Below are positions 1 to 9,355 of a DNA stretch of 55,692 nt, piece after piece. The DNA is from Prevotella pallens ATCC 700821. Lineage in GTDB: Bacteria > Bacteroidota > Bacteroidia > Bacteroidales > Bacteroidaceae. Below the pieces are notes generated by a model, which was not told the origin of the DNA, searched no databases, and was given only the letters and a program-made list of their open reading frames with translations. The stretch lies in the NCBI RefSeq assembly GCF_000220255.1, contig NZ_GL982513.1:800872-856563 (forward strand), given 5' to 3'. Position 1 is the first letter of the stretch; the number at the start of each line of letters is the position of its first letter. The translations under genes were made by a program, and so were the position numbers.

Positions 1-75
1 TCTTTATAAAATAAAAGTAGTTTATTGGTAACTTGTTTAGAAGGAAGGAGTAGATATATTTATTGTGTCAAACTA

Positions 76-1245
76 TTATTTGCTTGCTTTCAGTTCTATT
101 CTGAATGTAGTTCCTTTGCCCAATTCGGAGCTTTTTACAAATATTTTGCCATTGTGGTATTCTTCTACGATGCGTTTGGCAAGACTCAGACCTAAGCCCC
201 AACCACGGCTCTTAGTGGTAAAACCTGGTTTGAAAACGTTGCGTAAGTCTTTTTTCTTAATGCCTTTACCTGTATCGCTAACTTCTACTATTACACGTTC
301 GCCAATGGTTTCTACGCGTAACGTAATTGTTCCAGATACTCCACCCATTGCATCTACTGCGTTTTTACAAAGGTTTTCTATAACCCATTCGAATAGCGAA
401 GCATTAAGACGGATTATTATATCATTATCGGGAAAAACCTTTACTATATGAATTGTCTTTGATGTACGACGGTCTATATAGTCAATTACGTGGTCAAGCA
501 CTTCGCTCAAACTCACTGGTACAGGTTCGGGTAGCGAACCAATCTTAGAAAAACGGTTGGCAATAAGCTGTAAACGTTTTACATCTTTGTCCATTTCGGG
601 TAACAAATCATCGTCAGGATAGTTTTCTTTTAGTATAGTTGTCCATGCCATAAGCGACGATATTGGTGTACCCAGCTGGTGAGCTGTCTCTTTACTAAGA
701 CCCACCCATACTTTGTTTTGTTCTGCTCGCTTTGATGTTAAGAGGGCAAATATTGCTACAACCACGAAGAGCATTACGACACCTAACTGTACGTATGGAT
801 AGAGTGCAAGACGTTTCAGCATTAACGAATCATCGTAACAAACATCTATATATTCGTTCTTTGCATCTGATAGTTGTATTCTAATATCTTGTTTGTTGGC
901 TTTCAGTCGTTTTGCTATGGCGGAAATGTATTGCAAACTGTCTTTATAGTTCTTAGCATTGATAGCAACATTACGAAAGTCGGTAACGTTTCCAACATTA
1001 TCGAGCACTACAACTGGAATTGTATTGTTCTCGTTTAGCACTTTTAAAACCAATGCTAAATCGGTATTTTCATCGGCTTGACTTAATGCGCGCATAGCTT
1101 CTGCCCATACTTCCATCTTGCTTCGTTCTTCTCGAGCCAAGTCTTTAGTAAGTATGTTCGATGCTACCAGCGATACAACTGCAATTACAATTGCTACTAT
1201 AACAAGTATAATCTTAACCTGCCTTATTCTGTCTGTCCATTGCAT
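76..1245 (-). CDS. Membrane sensor histidine kinase
   Basis: 389-residue two-component sensor kinase. There is a membrane segment at about residues 11-31, an extracytoplasmic sensor region to about 150, a second membrane segment at 151-170, and then a cytoplasmic kinase core. The H-box reads KETAHQLGTPISSL with the phospho-acceptor His near 189. The N-box is NLCKNAVDAM (Asn near 295), the G1 box DTGKGI (324-329) and the G2 box GWGLGL (near 348). All ATP-binding motifs look intact, so autophosphorylation is expected. There is no HAMP or PAS domain that I can recognise and no response regulator beside it, so the partner must be encoded elsewhere. It faces away from parC across a 690-bp gap. The signal sensed cannot be read from the sequence. 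Confidence 0.9.
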   Translation of the reverse strand: MQWTDRIRQVKIILVIVAIVIAVVSLVASNILTKDLAREERSKMEVWAEAMRALSQADENTDLALVLKVLNENNTIPVVVLDNVGNVTDFRNVAINAKNYKDSLQYISAIAKRLKANKQDIRIQLSDAKNEYIDVCYDDSLMLKRLALYPYVQLGVVMLFVVVAIFALLTSKRAEQNKVWVGLSKETAHQLGTPISSLMAWTTILKENYPDDDLLPEMDKDVKRLQLIANRFSKIGSLPEPVPVSLSEVLDHVIDYIDRRTSKTIHIVKVFPDNDIIIRLNASLFEWVIENLCKNAVDAMGGVSGTITLRVETIGERVIVEVSDTGKGIKKKDLRNVFKPGFTTKSRGWGLGLSLAKRIVEEYHNGKIFVKSSELGKGTTFRIELKASK

Positions 1246-1597
1246 AATGCTTATATTAACGGCAGATGGCTTGTTTTATTGTATGAAGTTGTGTCGTGTT
1301 GGTATGCTGCTATATATATTAAGGTGTATTTACCAATAGATATATTTCCTGACTTTGCCAACCCTCGTTCAATAGAATATATCATTATAGACTATTAAGC
1401 GATGATGAATGCTTTATGAAGATTTCTGGAAATGTAGCATCAGTAGAAAGAAAGTGAGGATACTTTGGGAAAGATAATGATTGTAATGGAATCCGTTTTG
1501 ATGAAATAACGTGTTGATGAATTTGTTGATAGTCAGTATGTTATAGTAATGTATGAATCGATATATTGTAGTGCGTAGGAATTGATTTTACTTATAC

Positions 1598-1735
1598 AAA
1601 TAGATAGCTTTTAACTATCGTAAAATAACCACATAGCAGACGTAGTTTTTTGTGATATCTAATTTACAACTGACAGATATCTGAGACGAACGTGACAGAT
1701 ATCTGAAACGAGTGCGACAGATATCTGAAACGAAG
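1598..1735 (+). repeat. Dispersed 22-bp palindrome array, copy R1
   Basis: An AT-rich leader ending in GTAGTTTTTTGTGATATCT is followed by GATATC cores at 1654, 1676, 1698 and 1720, exactly 22 bp apart. The inner units carry the full 10-bp palindrome CAGATATCTG, with spacers of the type AGACGAACGTGA. The first unit, next to the leader, is only TGATATCTAA. The same leader and array recur at four other places in the window. Confidence 0.9.
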
Positions 1736-1875
1736 GGGAGTCTTACGTAAAATTAAAACGTTGCTATATATAGACAGGCTGTTTAGAAATAGTAAGTATT
1801 TGTGAGAGTTAAGTTACCCATACACTCAATGTAGACTAATAATACAATAAAAAACACGAAGCTCTAACATTCGAA

Positions 1876-1907
1876 TTTGTATGTTTCGAGTTTTATTTGT
1901 ACCTTTG
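1876..1907 (+). promoter_or_regulatory. Bacteroidota-type promoter of parC operon
   Basis: TTTG at 1876-1879 and TACCTTTG at 1900-1907, spaced by 20 bp, match the -33/-7 consensus of the phylum. The start codon of parC lies about 30 bp downstream, giving a short leader. Confidence 0.75.
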
Positions 1908-1938
1908 AGCCTCAAAAATATATACAATCCAACGGTTT

Positions 1939-4773
1939 ATGGACGACGATAAGATAATAGGAAACAACGGGAATGATACCCCATTAAACGAAGAAGCTAA
2001 GAACGAAGATGGTAACGCTGCGAATACAGATGACTATACAGATGTGGTAGCAAATGCCAAAATGGACGACGAAAACGATGTGGACGAGCTACAAAACGAC
2101 TATGTTTCATCTAACAGATTCGATGCTTCTGCCGTTAAGCACCTATCTGGAATGTATAAAAACTGGTTTCTGGATTACGCAAGTTATGTAATCTTGGAAC
2201 GCGCCGTGCCTCATATCGACGATGGATTGAAACCAGTTCAGCGTCGCATACTTCACTCAATGAAGCGAATGGACGATGGACGATACAACAAAGTAGCGAA
2301 TATTGCAGGACATACAATGCAGTTTCACCCCCATGGCGATGCTTCTATCTGCGATGCTCTCGTGCAAATGGGGCAGAAAGACTTGCTTATCGATACGCAA
2401 GGAAATTGGGGAAACATCTTCACTGGCGACCGTGCAGCAGCTCCAAGATACATAGAGGCTCGTCTGTCTAAGTTTGCATTGGAAACCATTTTTAACCCTA
2501 AAACCACCGAATGGCAACAGTCTTACGACGGCAGGAATAAAGAACCTGTTACTCTTCCAGCCAAATTCCCATTGCTATTAGCACAAGGAGCAGAGGGAAT
2601 AGCTGTTGGTCTATCATCTAAAATACTCCCACACAATATGGCTGAGATATGCGATGCAGCTATAAACTATTTACGTGGAAAGAAGTTTGAGCTTTATCCA
2701 GACTTTCCAACAGGCGGTAGCATTGATATTTCAAAATATAACGATGGGCAGAGAGGGGGCACTTTGAAAGTGCGCGCTAAAGTAGAAAAGATAGATAACA
2801 AAACTCTTGTAATTCGCGAAATACCTTTTAGCAAGACAGCCAGTACACTCCAAGAATCTATTACGAAAGCAGTAGAAAAGGGAAAACTAAAGATTCGCAA
2901 GGTAGAAGATATGACAGCGTCTGAAGTAGAGATACAACTACACCTGACGCCAGGCACTTCAAGCGATAAAACAATGGACGCTTTGTATGCCTTTACCGAT
3001 TGTGAGGTGTCAATCTCGCCTAACTGTTGTGTTATAGCCGATAACAAACCACAGTTCTTAACAGTGTCTGATGTGTTGAAACATTCAGTTGATGGTACAT
3101 TGGAGCTGTTGCGTAAAGAACTCGAAATACGTAAGAACGAGTTAGAAGAACAGCTATTCTTTAACTCCCTCGAACGTATATTCATAGAAGAGCGCATCTA
3201 TAAAGAACATAAGTTTGAGACATCTAAAACGATGGACGAGGTTGTTGCTTTCGTTGATTCTAAACTTGAACCTTTTAAAAAGGACTTTATTCGCGAAGTG
3301 AAGCGAGACGATATACTACGCTTGCTTGAAATAAAAATGCAACGCATTCTAAAGTTTAATAAGGATAAAGCTGATGAATTAATTCAGAAAATAAGAGCAG
3401 AAATAGCCGAAATAAATAAAGATCTCAGCGAAATGGTGCGTGTAACCATAGAATGGTTTAAGCATTTGAAAGCCAAATATGGTAAGGACTTCCCACGCAA
3501 AACAGAAATAAAGAGCTTTGATACCATTGTAGCTGCTAAGGTAGTAGATGCAAACGAGAAACTATATATAGACCGCAAAGGTGGTTTTATAGGTACCGAC
3601 TTGAAGAAAGCAGAGTTCGTTCAAAATTGTTCCGATCTTGACGATGTTATCGTTTTCTTTCGTGATGGTAAGTATCGTATAGTACATATTGCTGATAAAG
3701 TATTTGTTGGTAAGGGCATTATCCATCTACAAGTATTCAAACGCAACGACCGTCGCACTATCTACAATGCTGTTTATCGTGATGGCGAAAAAGGTCCTTA
3801 TTACATAAAGCGGTTTAATGTGGTTTCTATTACTCGTGATAGAGATTACGATCTTACACAAGGAAAACCAAGCTCGCGGGTGCTTTACTTTACAGCAAAT
3901 CCAAACGGAGAGGCAGAAACTATTAAGGTTATATTGAAAGACCAGCCGGGTAGGACGCGCCTGATGCGTTATTTCGAACGCGATTTCTCTAAAGTACTTA
4001 TAAAGTCGAAGACTGCTCGTGGCGTATTGCTTACAAAAGAAGCAATTGAACGTGTATCTTTAAAAGCACATGGAGTATCTACTTTAGGTGGTAGAAAGGT
4101 TTGGTTCGATGCCGATGTCAATCGTATCAACTACGAAGAACAAGGGCGTTTGTTGGGCGAATTTAACGATAAAGACGTCATTCTTGTGGTTTTAAACAAT
4201 GGAGAGTTTTATACTACTAACTTCGATACTGCCAACCATTACGAAGATAATATTTTATATATAGAGAAGTTTGACTCTGAAAAACCATGGACAGCAGTAG
4301 TCTACGATGCCGATAATCAAAGTTATCCTTATCTAAAACGTTTCTATATGGAAAGGTCTGTACGTCATCAGAACGTGGTAGGCGACAATCCTAAGTCGAA
4401 ACTCGTGTTCTTGACAGATGATGCTTATCCTCGCGTAGAAATAACGTATGGTGGAAGTGATGCGGCACGAGGTACAGACATTGTAGATGCAGAGGAATTT
4501 GTAGGCATAAAAGGCTTTAAGGCAAAAGGAAAACGCCTTACTACTTTCAAAGTTAGCACGATTAAACAGCTTGAGCCTATTCGCTTTCCTGATTCGGAAG
4601 AGATAGAAACGAACGAGAATGCAGCGTCAGATGTGGAAACCGTAGAAAATTCGTCTGTGAATCAGCTTAAATCTGAATCACAAGAACAGTCAGAAGCAAT
4701 AACAAAGTCTACTAAGACGAAAGAAGACAATGGCGATGACCAACAATTAAGTCTACAATTCTTTGATGAATAA
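1939..4773 (+). CDS. parC: DNA topoisomerase IV subunit A (GyrA/ParC family)
   Basis: 944-residue type IIA topoisomerase A subunit, the breakage-reunion half of the enzyme that separates replicated chromosomes. The first 60 or so residues are an acidic extension. The winged-helix core begins near 65 (KHLSGMYKNWFLDYASYVI), and the catalytic Tyr is near 171 in AAAPRYIEARLSK. A coiled-coil tower follows at about 380-500, then beta-pinwheel blades and an acidic, Ser/Thr-rich tail. The quinolone pocket reads HPHGDASICDAL, with Ala at the position corresponding to GyrA Ser83. I call it ParC rather than GyrA from the neighbouring DUF3316 gene and the degenerate C-terminal blades; no parE is in the window. 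The stop codon directly abuts the next start, so the downstream genes are co-transcribed. Confidence 0.9.
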   Translation: MDDDKIIGNNGNDTPLNEEAKNEDGNAANTDDYTDVVANAKMDDENDVDELQNDYVSSNRFDASAVKHLSGMYKNWFLDYASYVILERAVPHIDDGLKPVQRRILHSMKRMDDGRYNKVANIAGHTMQFHPHGDASICDALVQMGQKDLLIDTQGNWGNIFTGDRAAAPRYIEARLSKFALETIFNPKTTEWQQSYDGRNKEPVTLPAKFPLLLAQGAEGIAVGLSSKILPHNMAEICDAAINYLRGKKFELYPDFPTGGSIDISKYNDGQRGGTLKVRAKVEKIDNKTLVIREIPFSKTASTLQESITKAVEKGKLKIRKVEDMTASEVEIQLHLTPGTSSDKTMDALYAFTDCEVSISPNCCVIADNKPQFLTVSDVLKHSVDGTLELLRKELEIRKNELEEQLFFNSLERIFIEERIYKEHKFETSKTMDEVVAFVDSKLEPFKKDFIREVKRDDILRLLEIKMQRILKFNKDKADELIQKIRAEIAEINKDLSEMVRVTIEWFKHLKAKYGKDFPRKTEIKSFDTIVAAKVVDANEKLYIDRKGGFIGTDLKKAEFVQNCSDLDDVIVFFRDGKYRIVHIADKVFVGKGIIHLQVFKRNDRRTIYNAVYRDGEKGPYYIKRFNVVSITRDRDYDLTQGKPSSRVLYFTANPNGEAETIKVILKDQPGRTRLMRYFERDFSKVLIKSKTARGVLLTKEAIERVSLKAHGVSTLGGRKVWFDADVNRINYEEQGRLLGEFNDKDVILVVLNNGEFYTTNFDTANHYEDNILYIEKFDSEKPWTAVVYDADNQSYPYLKRFYMERSVRHQNVVGDNPKSKLVFLTDDAYPRVEITYGGSDAARGTDIVDAEEFVGIKGFKAKGKRLTTFKVSTIKQLEPIRFPDSEEIETNENAASDVETVENSSVNQLKSESQEQSEAITKSTKTKEDNGDDQQLSLQFFDE

Positions 4774-5598
4774 ATGGATATGACGTTGCGGAAAATAGTT
4801 TTTGTATTCTTATTGTTGCTATATGGTGTTACAATCTATGCGCAAGATACGTTGAGTTCTGGTAAAATTATTACTAATGTACAGCTGGTAGGTATTGGTA
4901 CCGTAAACCAGTTAGATACATATCTATCACCAAGCGAATATACAGGAACAGAAATTCGCTATATTTCGCATACGCTACGAGAAAATGGAACGTCGCTTTT
5001 GCGCGAAATCATTCATCAAGCACACCTATCATACACACATAACGCTTCGAATAAAAACAACAATATAGGTGGAATGTACAACTTTCAATACAACCTACAC
5101 TATGCATTTGCTAAATGGAGAGCGGGCAACGGTACACTAACAGCTACGGCAGGAGGTGGTATTGATGCTAACATAGGTTTCTTATACAATATGCGCAATG
5201 GTAATAATCCAGCACAATCTTACTTAAATGTAAATATATCACCATCAGCTTCGGCTGCATATACATTTCGTTTGTGTAACAAGCCCTTTCAAGTAAGATA
5301 CGAAATGCAAGCTCCACTCGCTGGAGTAATGTTTGCACCAAACTTCGGTCAAAGTTACTACGAAATATTTTCGAAGGGCAACTACGACCACAACATAGTG
5401 GCTACTACCATTTTTACTACTCCATCGCTTCGGCAAATGCTTACTATTGATTTTACTTTGAAACACACTACTTTGCGAATTGGCTATTTAGGCGACTTCC
5501 AACAAGCACGCATAAATGGCTTAAAATATCACACATGGAGTAATCTTCTTATAATAGGTATCGCACGAAAATTCTCAATATCAAAGATTGTTCCATAA
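4774..5598 (+). CDS. DUF3316 exported protein
   Basis: 274 residues with a clear signal peptide (cleavage expected after TIYAQ, near residue 24). The remainder is rich in alternating hydrophobic and aromatic residues typical of outer-membrane or periplasmic beta structure. I assign it to DUF3316 from its length, its pattern and its position immediately behind parC, where this family is commonly found in Bacteroidota. There is no catalytic motif and the function is unknown. The start ATG follows the parC stop with no gap, and its own stop overlaps the next start (TAATG), so translation is probably coupled in both directions. Confidence 0.75.
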   Translation: MDMTLRKIVFVFLLLLYGVTIYAQDTLSSGKIITNVQLVGIGTVNQLDTYLSPSEYTGTEIRYISHTLRENGTSLLREIIHQAHLSYTHNASNKNNNIGGMYNFQYNLHYAFAKWRAGNGTLTATAGGGIDANIGFLYNMRNGNNPAQSYLNVNISPSASAAYTFRLCNKPFQVRYEMQAPLAGVMFAPNFGQSYYEIFSKGNYDHNIVATTIFTTPSLRQMLTIDFTLKHTTLRIGYLGDFQQARINGLKYHTWSNLLIIGIARKFSISKIVP

Positions 5599-6635
5599 TG
5601 AAAAAGTATAAACGTCTCTTCCATCATACCACTTCTGCGTTAGCATACACATTATTTATAATATCGTTATCTATAATGTCGTTGCTCTCATCTTGTGTAA
5701 CTAACGACGAGTATCAGAATACCGTACAAGGTAATGCAGAAGCACTTTGGAAGATTATTGATGAACATTATTGTTTCTTTGACCAGAAAGGTATTGATTG
5801 GGAAGCGGTGCGAAATAAGTATCTACGGCAGTTCGATAACTCGATGACTGAACGCCAACAATTTGAAGTAATGGCTAATATGCTGTCTGAACTGAAAGAC
5901 GGACACGTAAATTTATACACTTCTTTTAATGCTGCGCGTTACTGGTCGTGGCATGAAGATTACCCACAAAACTATTCAGACTCGCTCTTACGAAAGTATT
6001 TAAAAACCGATTACCTTATAGCAAGCGGAATGGATTATACCATTCTTGACGACAACATAGGATATTTGCGTTGCGAAAGTTTTCAAAATGGAATAGGGGC
6101 AGGCAACCTCGATGATATTCTTTTATACTTTCAACCGTGTAGAGCCTTAATTATAGATGTGCGAAATAATGGAGGAGGTGCTCTGAGCAATGCAGAAGAA
6201 TTGGCAGCAAGATTTACTAATAAGCCAACACTTGTGGGGTATATGCAACATAAAACAGGAAAAGGACATAACGATTTCTCGCCACTTCGCTCACAGATAC
6301 TAAAACCCGGGAAGGGAATACGCTGGCAAAAACCTGTATTTGTATTAACCAATCGTAGTGTTTTTTCGGCTGCTAACGAGTTTGTAAAGTATATGCGCTG
6401 CTTTCCCAATGTAAGAATAGTGGGCGATCGTACTGGTGGAGGAGCAGGCTTACCATTCTCTGCCGAGCTTCCCAATGGCTGGTTAATACGTTTTTCTGCT
6501 TGTCCGATGTACGATAAGAATAAGCAAATGACAGAATTTGGAATAGACCCAGACTATAAGGTAAATCTTACCTCAGAAGATTTTCATCGTGGAAAAGACA
6601 CCATTATAGAATTTGCACGTCATCTTGTATACTAA
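5598..6635 (+). CDS. S41-family serine protease, lipoprotein
   Basis: 345 residues. The N-terminus is a long signal peptide ending in a lipobox (LSSC, lipidated Cys 33), so it is an envelope lipoprotein. An all-helical N-terminal domain (about 45-105, ending KDGHVNLYT) precedes the S41 core. The core contains ALIIDVRNNGGG, then NRSVFSAANEF with the probable nucleophile Ser257, and then VGDRTGGGAGLP. The family includes C-terminal processing peptidases, and a PDZ domain between the two parts is absent or very short here. It is the third gene of the parC-DUF3316 operon; the link to topoisomerase function is probably only shared transcription. The substrate is unknown. Confidence 0.85.
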   Translation: MKKYKRLFHHTTSALAYTLFIISLSIMSLLSSCVTNDEYQNTVQGNAEALWKIIDEHYCFFDQKGIDWEAVRNKYLRQFDNSMTERQQFEVMANMLSELKDGHVNLYTSFNAARYWSWHEDYPQNYSDSLLRKYLKTDYLIASGMDYTILDDNIGYLRCESFQNGIGAGNLDDILLYFQPCRALIIDVRNNGGGALSNAEELAARFTNKPTLVGYMQHKTGKGHNDFSPLRSQILKPGKGIRWQKPVFVLTNRSVFSAANEFVKYMRCFPNVRIVGDRTGGGAGLPFSAELPNGWLIRFSACPMYDKNKQMTEFGIDPDYKVNLTSEDFHRGKDTIIEFARHLVY

Positions 6636-6770
6636 TAATTGCGATAATATCTATGCATAGGTAAATATATGTAAGATGTATTAATTTTCTGTTTTTATTA
6701 TTAGTTGCCTGCATAAAATATATTTAATTTCGTAAAAAGTATTTCTTAAGACAACCATAAATATTCAGTA

Positions 6771-6910
6771 GAATAAATACCTTTTAAGAGCTATAAAATA
6801 TGGGGTCATAAATGATGTAGTTTTTTGTGATATCTAAACCGCAACTGACAGATATCTGAGACGAATGCGACAGATATCTAAGACGCGCGTTTCAGATATC
6901 TGAAACAAAC
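6771..6910 (+). repeat. Dispersed 22-bp palindrome array, copy R2
   Basis: The leader starts GAATAAATACCTTTTAAG and ends GTAGTTTTTTGTGATATCT. GATATC cores lie at 6829, 6851, 6873 and 6895, all 22 bp apart. The third unit has decayed to CAGATATCTA. Orientation is leader first on the + strand, as in R1 and R3. Confidence 0.9.
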
Positions 6911-7331
6911 GAAACTAAAAACAGTCTGGCTTTTCCTTAAAAAACAAAGTATTTCTATTTGATAAGTGAGTAATTGGTAAGAACTGTTTATAAGCTTTCT
7001 ACCTCTTTCCTACTAAGCAACATTAATATGAAATAAGTTGTGCAAGAATACTACTTATGAGATATATTTACAGCTCTATGGTTCTCTTTTTAGTAGTATA
7101 AAGTGAGATTCAAACTAATTTCTTTACTTTATTTTAGGCAAATTCAATAGACAAGTATTTCTTTTCATTCGTACATATAACTTTGTTGTAGATATGCAAA
7201 GATATTAGTGTAATTCCATTCCTATTCCATTATAATTTGTAATATTGCAATCTGTAGGTAGCAATAGTGTTGCACAATGTTCTAAAAATGTGCTGTTAAA
7301 TAATTTTTTGTACAAAAATATGCTTTAAAAG

Positions 7332-7362
7332 TTGGTGGTAAGATATAAAATTCATACTTTTG
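7332..7362 (+). promoter_or_regulatory. Promoter of fhs
   Basis: TTGG at 7332-7335 and TACTTTTG at 7355-7362 with a 19-bp spacer match the Bacteroidota consensus. The 63-bp leader to the start codon is A-rich and shows no obvious riboswitch fold. Confidence 0.7.
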
Positions 7363-7425
7363 GCGACATAAACAACTAATAGTCGTCAGTTAACACTTAT
7401 CATTTAAAAAAAGAAGAACAAACAA

Positions 7426-9093
7426 ATGAAAACAGATTTTGAGATTGCCCACGAAGCAAAACTTGAATTAATAGATAGTATTGCGAAAAAAGTGAATATC
7501 CCAACGGACGAACTTGAGCCGTTTGGAAAGTATATAGCAAAAGTGCCTTACAAACTTATTGATGAAGAAAAGGTTAAGAAATCGAAGTTAATACTTGTTA
7601 CAGCTATTACACCAACAAAAGCCGGGATAGGCAAAACAACTGTAAGTGTAGGCTTAGCATTGGGTATGAATCGCATTGGTAAAAATGCAATACCAGCCCT
7701 TCGTGAGCCTTCGCTCGGTCCATGTTTTGGTATGAAAGGCGGAGCTGCAGGAGGAGGCTATGCACAAGTGTTACCAATGGAGAAAATTAACCTGCATTTT
7801 ACCGGCGATTTCCATGCAATAACCTCTGCAAACAATATGATATCGGCAATGTTAGATAACTATATTTATCAGCATCAAGATGAAGGCTTCGGTATGAGGG
7901 AAGTATGGTGGCGTCGTGTCTTAGATGTAAACGACCGTAATTTGCGTAACATTATAACAGGATTGGGTGCTCGTACAGATGGATTGCTTAGCGAAAGTGG
8001 CTTCGATATAACTCCTGCTTCAGAGATAATGGCTATTCTTTGTTTAGCTTCTAGCGAAGAAGACCTGCATAAGCGTCTTGATAATATAATCTTAGGTATA
8101 ACTCTAGAAGGTAAACCGCTATACTTGCGCGAATTAAATATAACAGGTTCTATTGTTGCACTTTTACACGAAGCAATTAATCCGAACCTTGTTCAAACCA
8201 TAGAAAATACACCCGCATTTATTCACGGTGGTCCGTTTGCTAATATAGCACATGGTTGTAACAGCATATTGGCTACAAAAATGGCAATGACCTTTAGTGA
8301 TTATTGTATAACGGAAGCAGGATTTGGTGCCGATTTAGGCGCAGAGAAATTCTTAGACATAAAGTGTCGTAAAGCAGGAATATCTCCAGTACTCACCGTT
8401 CTCGTAGCAACTGCACAAGCCTTAAAGATGCATGGCGGCATAGATGTTGCAGAAATAAGCAAGCCAAACTTAGAAGGAGTGAAAGCAGGACTATGCAACT
8501 TAGATAAACATATAGCCAATTTAAAAGCATTTGGACAGACAGTTGTGGTTTGTTTAAACCGATTTGCAACCGATACAGACGAAGAATTGGCTTTAGTAAA
8601 AGAACATTGCGAGGCACAAGGCGTTGGATTTGCCATTAACACAGCTTTTGGCGAAGGAGGAAAAGGCGCAGAAAATTTAGCACATTTAGTAGTTGATACT
8701 ATTGAGAAGAATCCATCTGCACCATTAAACTATGTATACGAAGAGTCTGATGATATAGCTACTAAAGTAGAAAAAATAGCTACCAATATTTATGGAGCAG
8801 GAAAAGTGGTATTACGTCCTGCTGCAAAACGCGACTTACAGCGTATTAAGGAACTCAACTTAGAGCATCTTCCAGTATGTATAGCCAAAACGCAGTACTC
8901 ATTTTCTGAAGACGCAAAAGCTTACGGAGCACCTTCAGGGTTCCCAATTACTATTCGCAACTTCGTAATTAATGCAGGAGCAGGTATGATTGTAGCTATT
9001 GCTGGCACAATAATGCGAATGCCAGGTCTGCCGAAAAAACCACAGGCAGAGAATATCCACGTAGTGAATGGCGTAATAGAAGGCTTGTCATAA
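7426..9093 (+). CDS. fhs: Formate-tetrahydrofolate ligase
   Basis: 555 residues, the usual length of the family. It joins formate to tetrahydrofolate at the expense of ATP to give 10-formyl-THF for purine and formyl-methionine synthesis; the enzyme is cytosolic. The ATP site is the characteristic loop [11 protein letters not shown] at 62-72. Other conserved blocks are [19 protein letters not shown] (near 98-116), [14 protein letters not shown] and [18 protein letters not shown]. It is transcribed alone from its own promoter and ends at a hairpin terminator. The start is the ATG about 60 bp after the promoter. Confidence 0.97.
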   Translation: MKTDFEIAHEAKLELIDSIAKKVNIPTDELEPFGKYIAKVPYKLIDEEKVKKSKLILVTAITPTKAGIGKTTVSVGLALGMNRIGKNAIPALREPSLGPCFGMKGGAAGGGYAQVLPMEKINLHFTGDFHAITSANNMISAMLDNYIYQHQDEGFGMREVWWRRVLDVNDRNLRNIITGLGARTDGLLSESGFDITPASEIMAILCLASSEEDLHKRLDNIILGITLEGKPLYLRELNITGSIVALLHEAINPNLVQTIENTPAFIHGGPFANIAHGCNSILATKMAMTFSDYCITEAGFGADLGAEKFLDIKCRKAGISPVLTVLVATAQALKMHGGIDVAEISKPNLEGVKAGLCNLDKHIANLKAFGQTVVVCLNRFATDTDEELALVKEHCEAQGVGFAINTAFGEGGKGAENLAHLVVDTIEKNPSAPLNYVYEESDDIATKVEKIATNIYGAGKVVLRPAAKRDLQRIKELNLEHLPVCIAKTQYSFSEDAKAYGAPSGFPITIRNFVINAGAGMIVAIAGTIMRMPGLPKKPQAENIHVVNGVIEGLS

Positions 9094-9113
9094 AAAGCGA
9101 TCCATAAATTGCG

Positions 9114-9148
9114 AACCTCGGAGTACATATATTGTCTTCGAGGTTTTT
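9114..9148 (+). terminator. Rho-independent terminator of fhs
   Basis: The 7-bp stem AACCTCG/CGAGGTT is followed by a short T tract, 20 bp after the fhs stop codon. Confidence 0.75.
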
Positions 9149-9258
9149 GCTTTATAATAGTGATAGAACTATTCACTAGCATTGATATAACAAAGAAGTC
9201 AATATCTTAAAAATGTTTTTTTTCTTTATATATATTATGTGATTAGCTAAAATTTAAG

Positions 9259-9266
9259 TAACTTTG
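9259..9266 (+). promoter_or_regulatory. -7 element upstream of tig
   Basis: TAACTTTG fits TAnnTTTG and lies about 90 bp upstream of tig. The -33 element is not clear. Confidence 0.5.
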
Positions 9267-9355
9267 CGCCTAAAAGGAAACGGAGATGGTACATTTCTTT
9301 TCTTTTTATAGGAACTCATTTGATAATTAAATATTAAACATATAATACTTCAAAG

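Larger units (their letters stand above)
1246..1938. other. Long divergent intergenic gap
   Basis: A 693-bp non-coding stretch between the divergent histidine kinase and parC. It holds one copy of the dispersed GATATC array element (1598-1735, with weaker similarity reaching out to about 1467) and the parC promoter near 1876-1907. I see no convincing ORF and no clear promoter for the kinase. Confidence 0.7.
6636..7425. other. Long intergenic gap before fhs
   Basis: 790 bp without a credible gene. It contains array element R2 (6771-6910), an AT-rich stretch whose first 110 bp beyond the array resembles the flank of copy R4, and the fhs promoter. No clear terminator was found after the S41 gene. 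Confidence 0.65.

Noticed and set aside
7363..7425. A folate or purine riboswitch upstream of fhs
   Set aside because: The leader after the promoter is only about 63 nt, A-rich and without stable stems.
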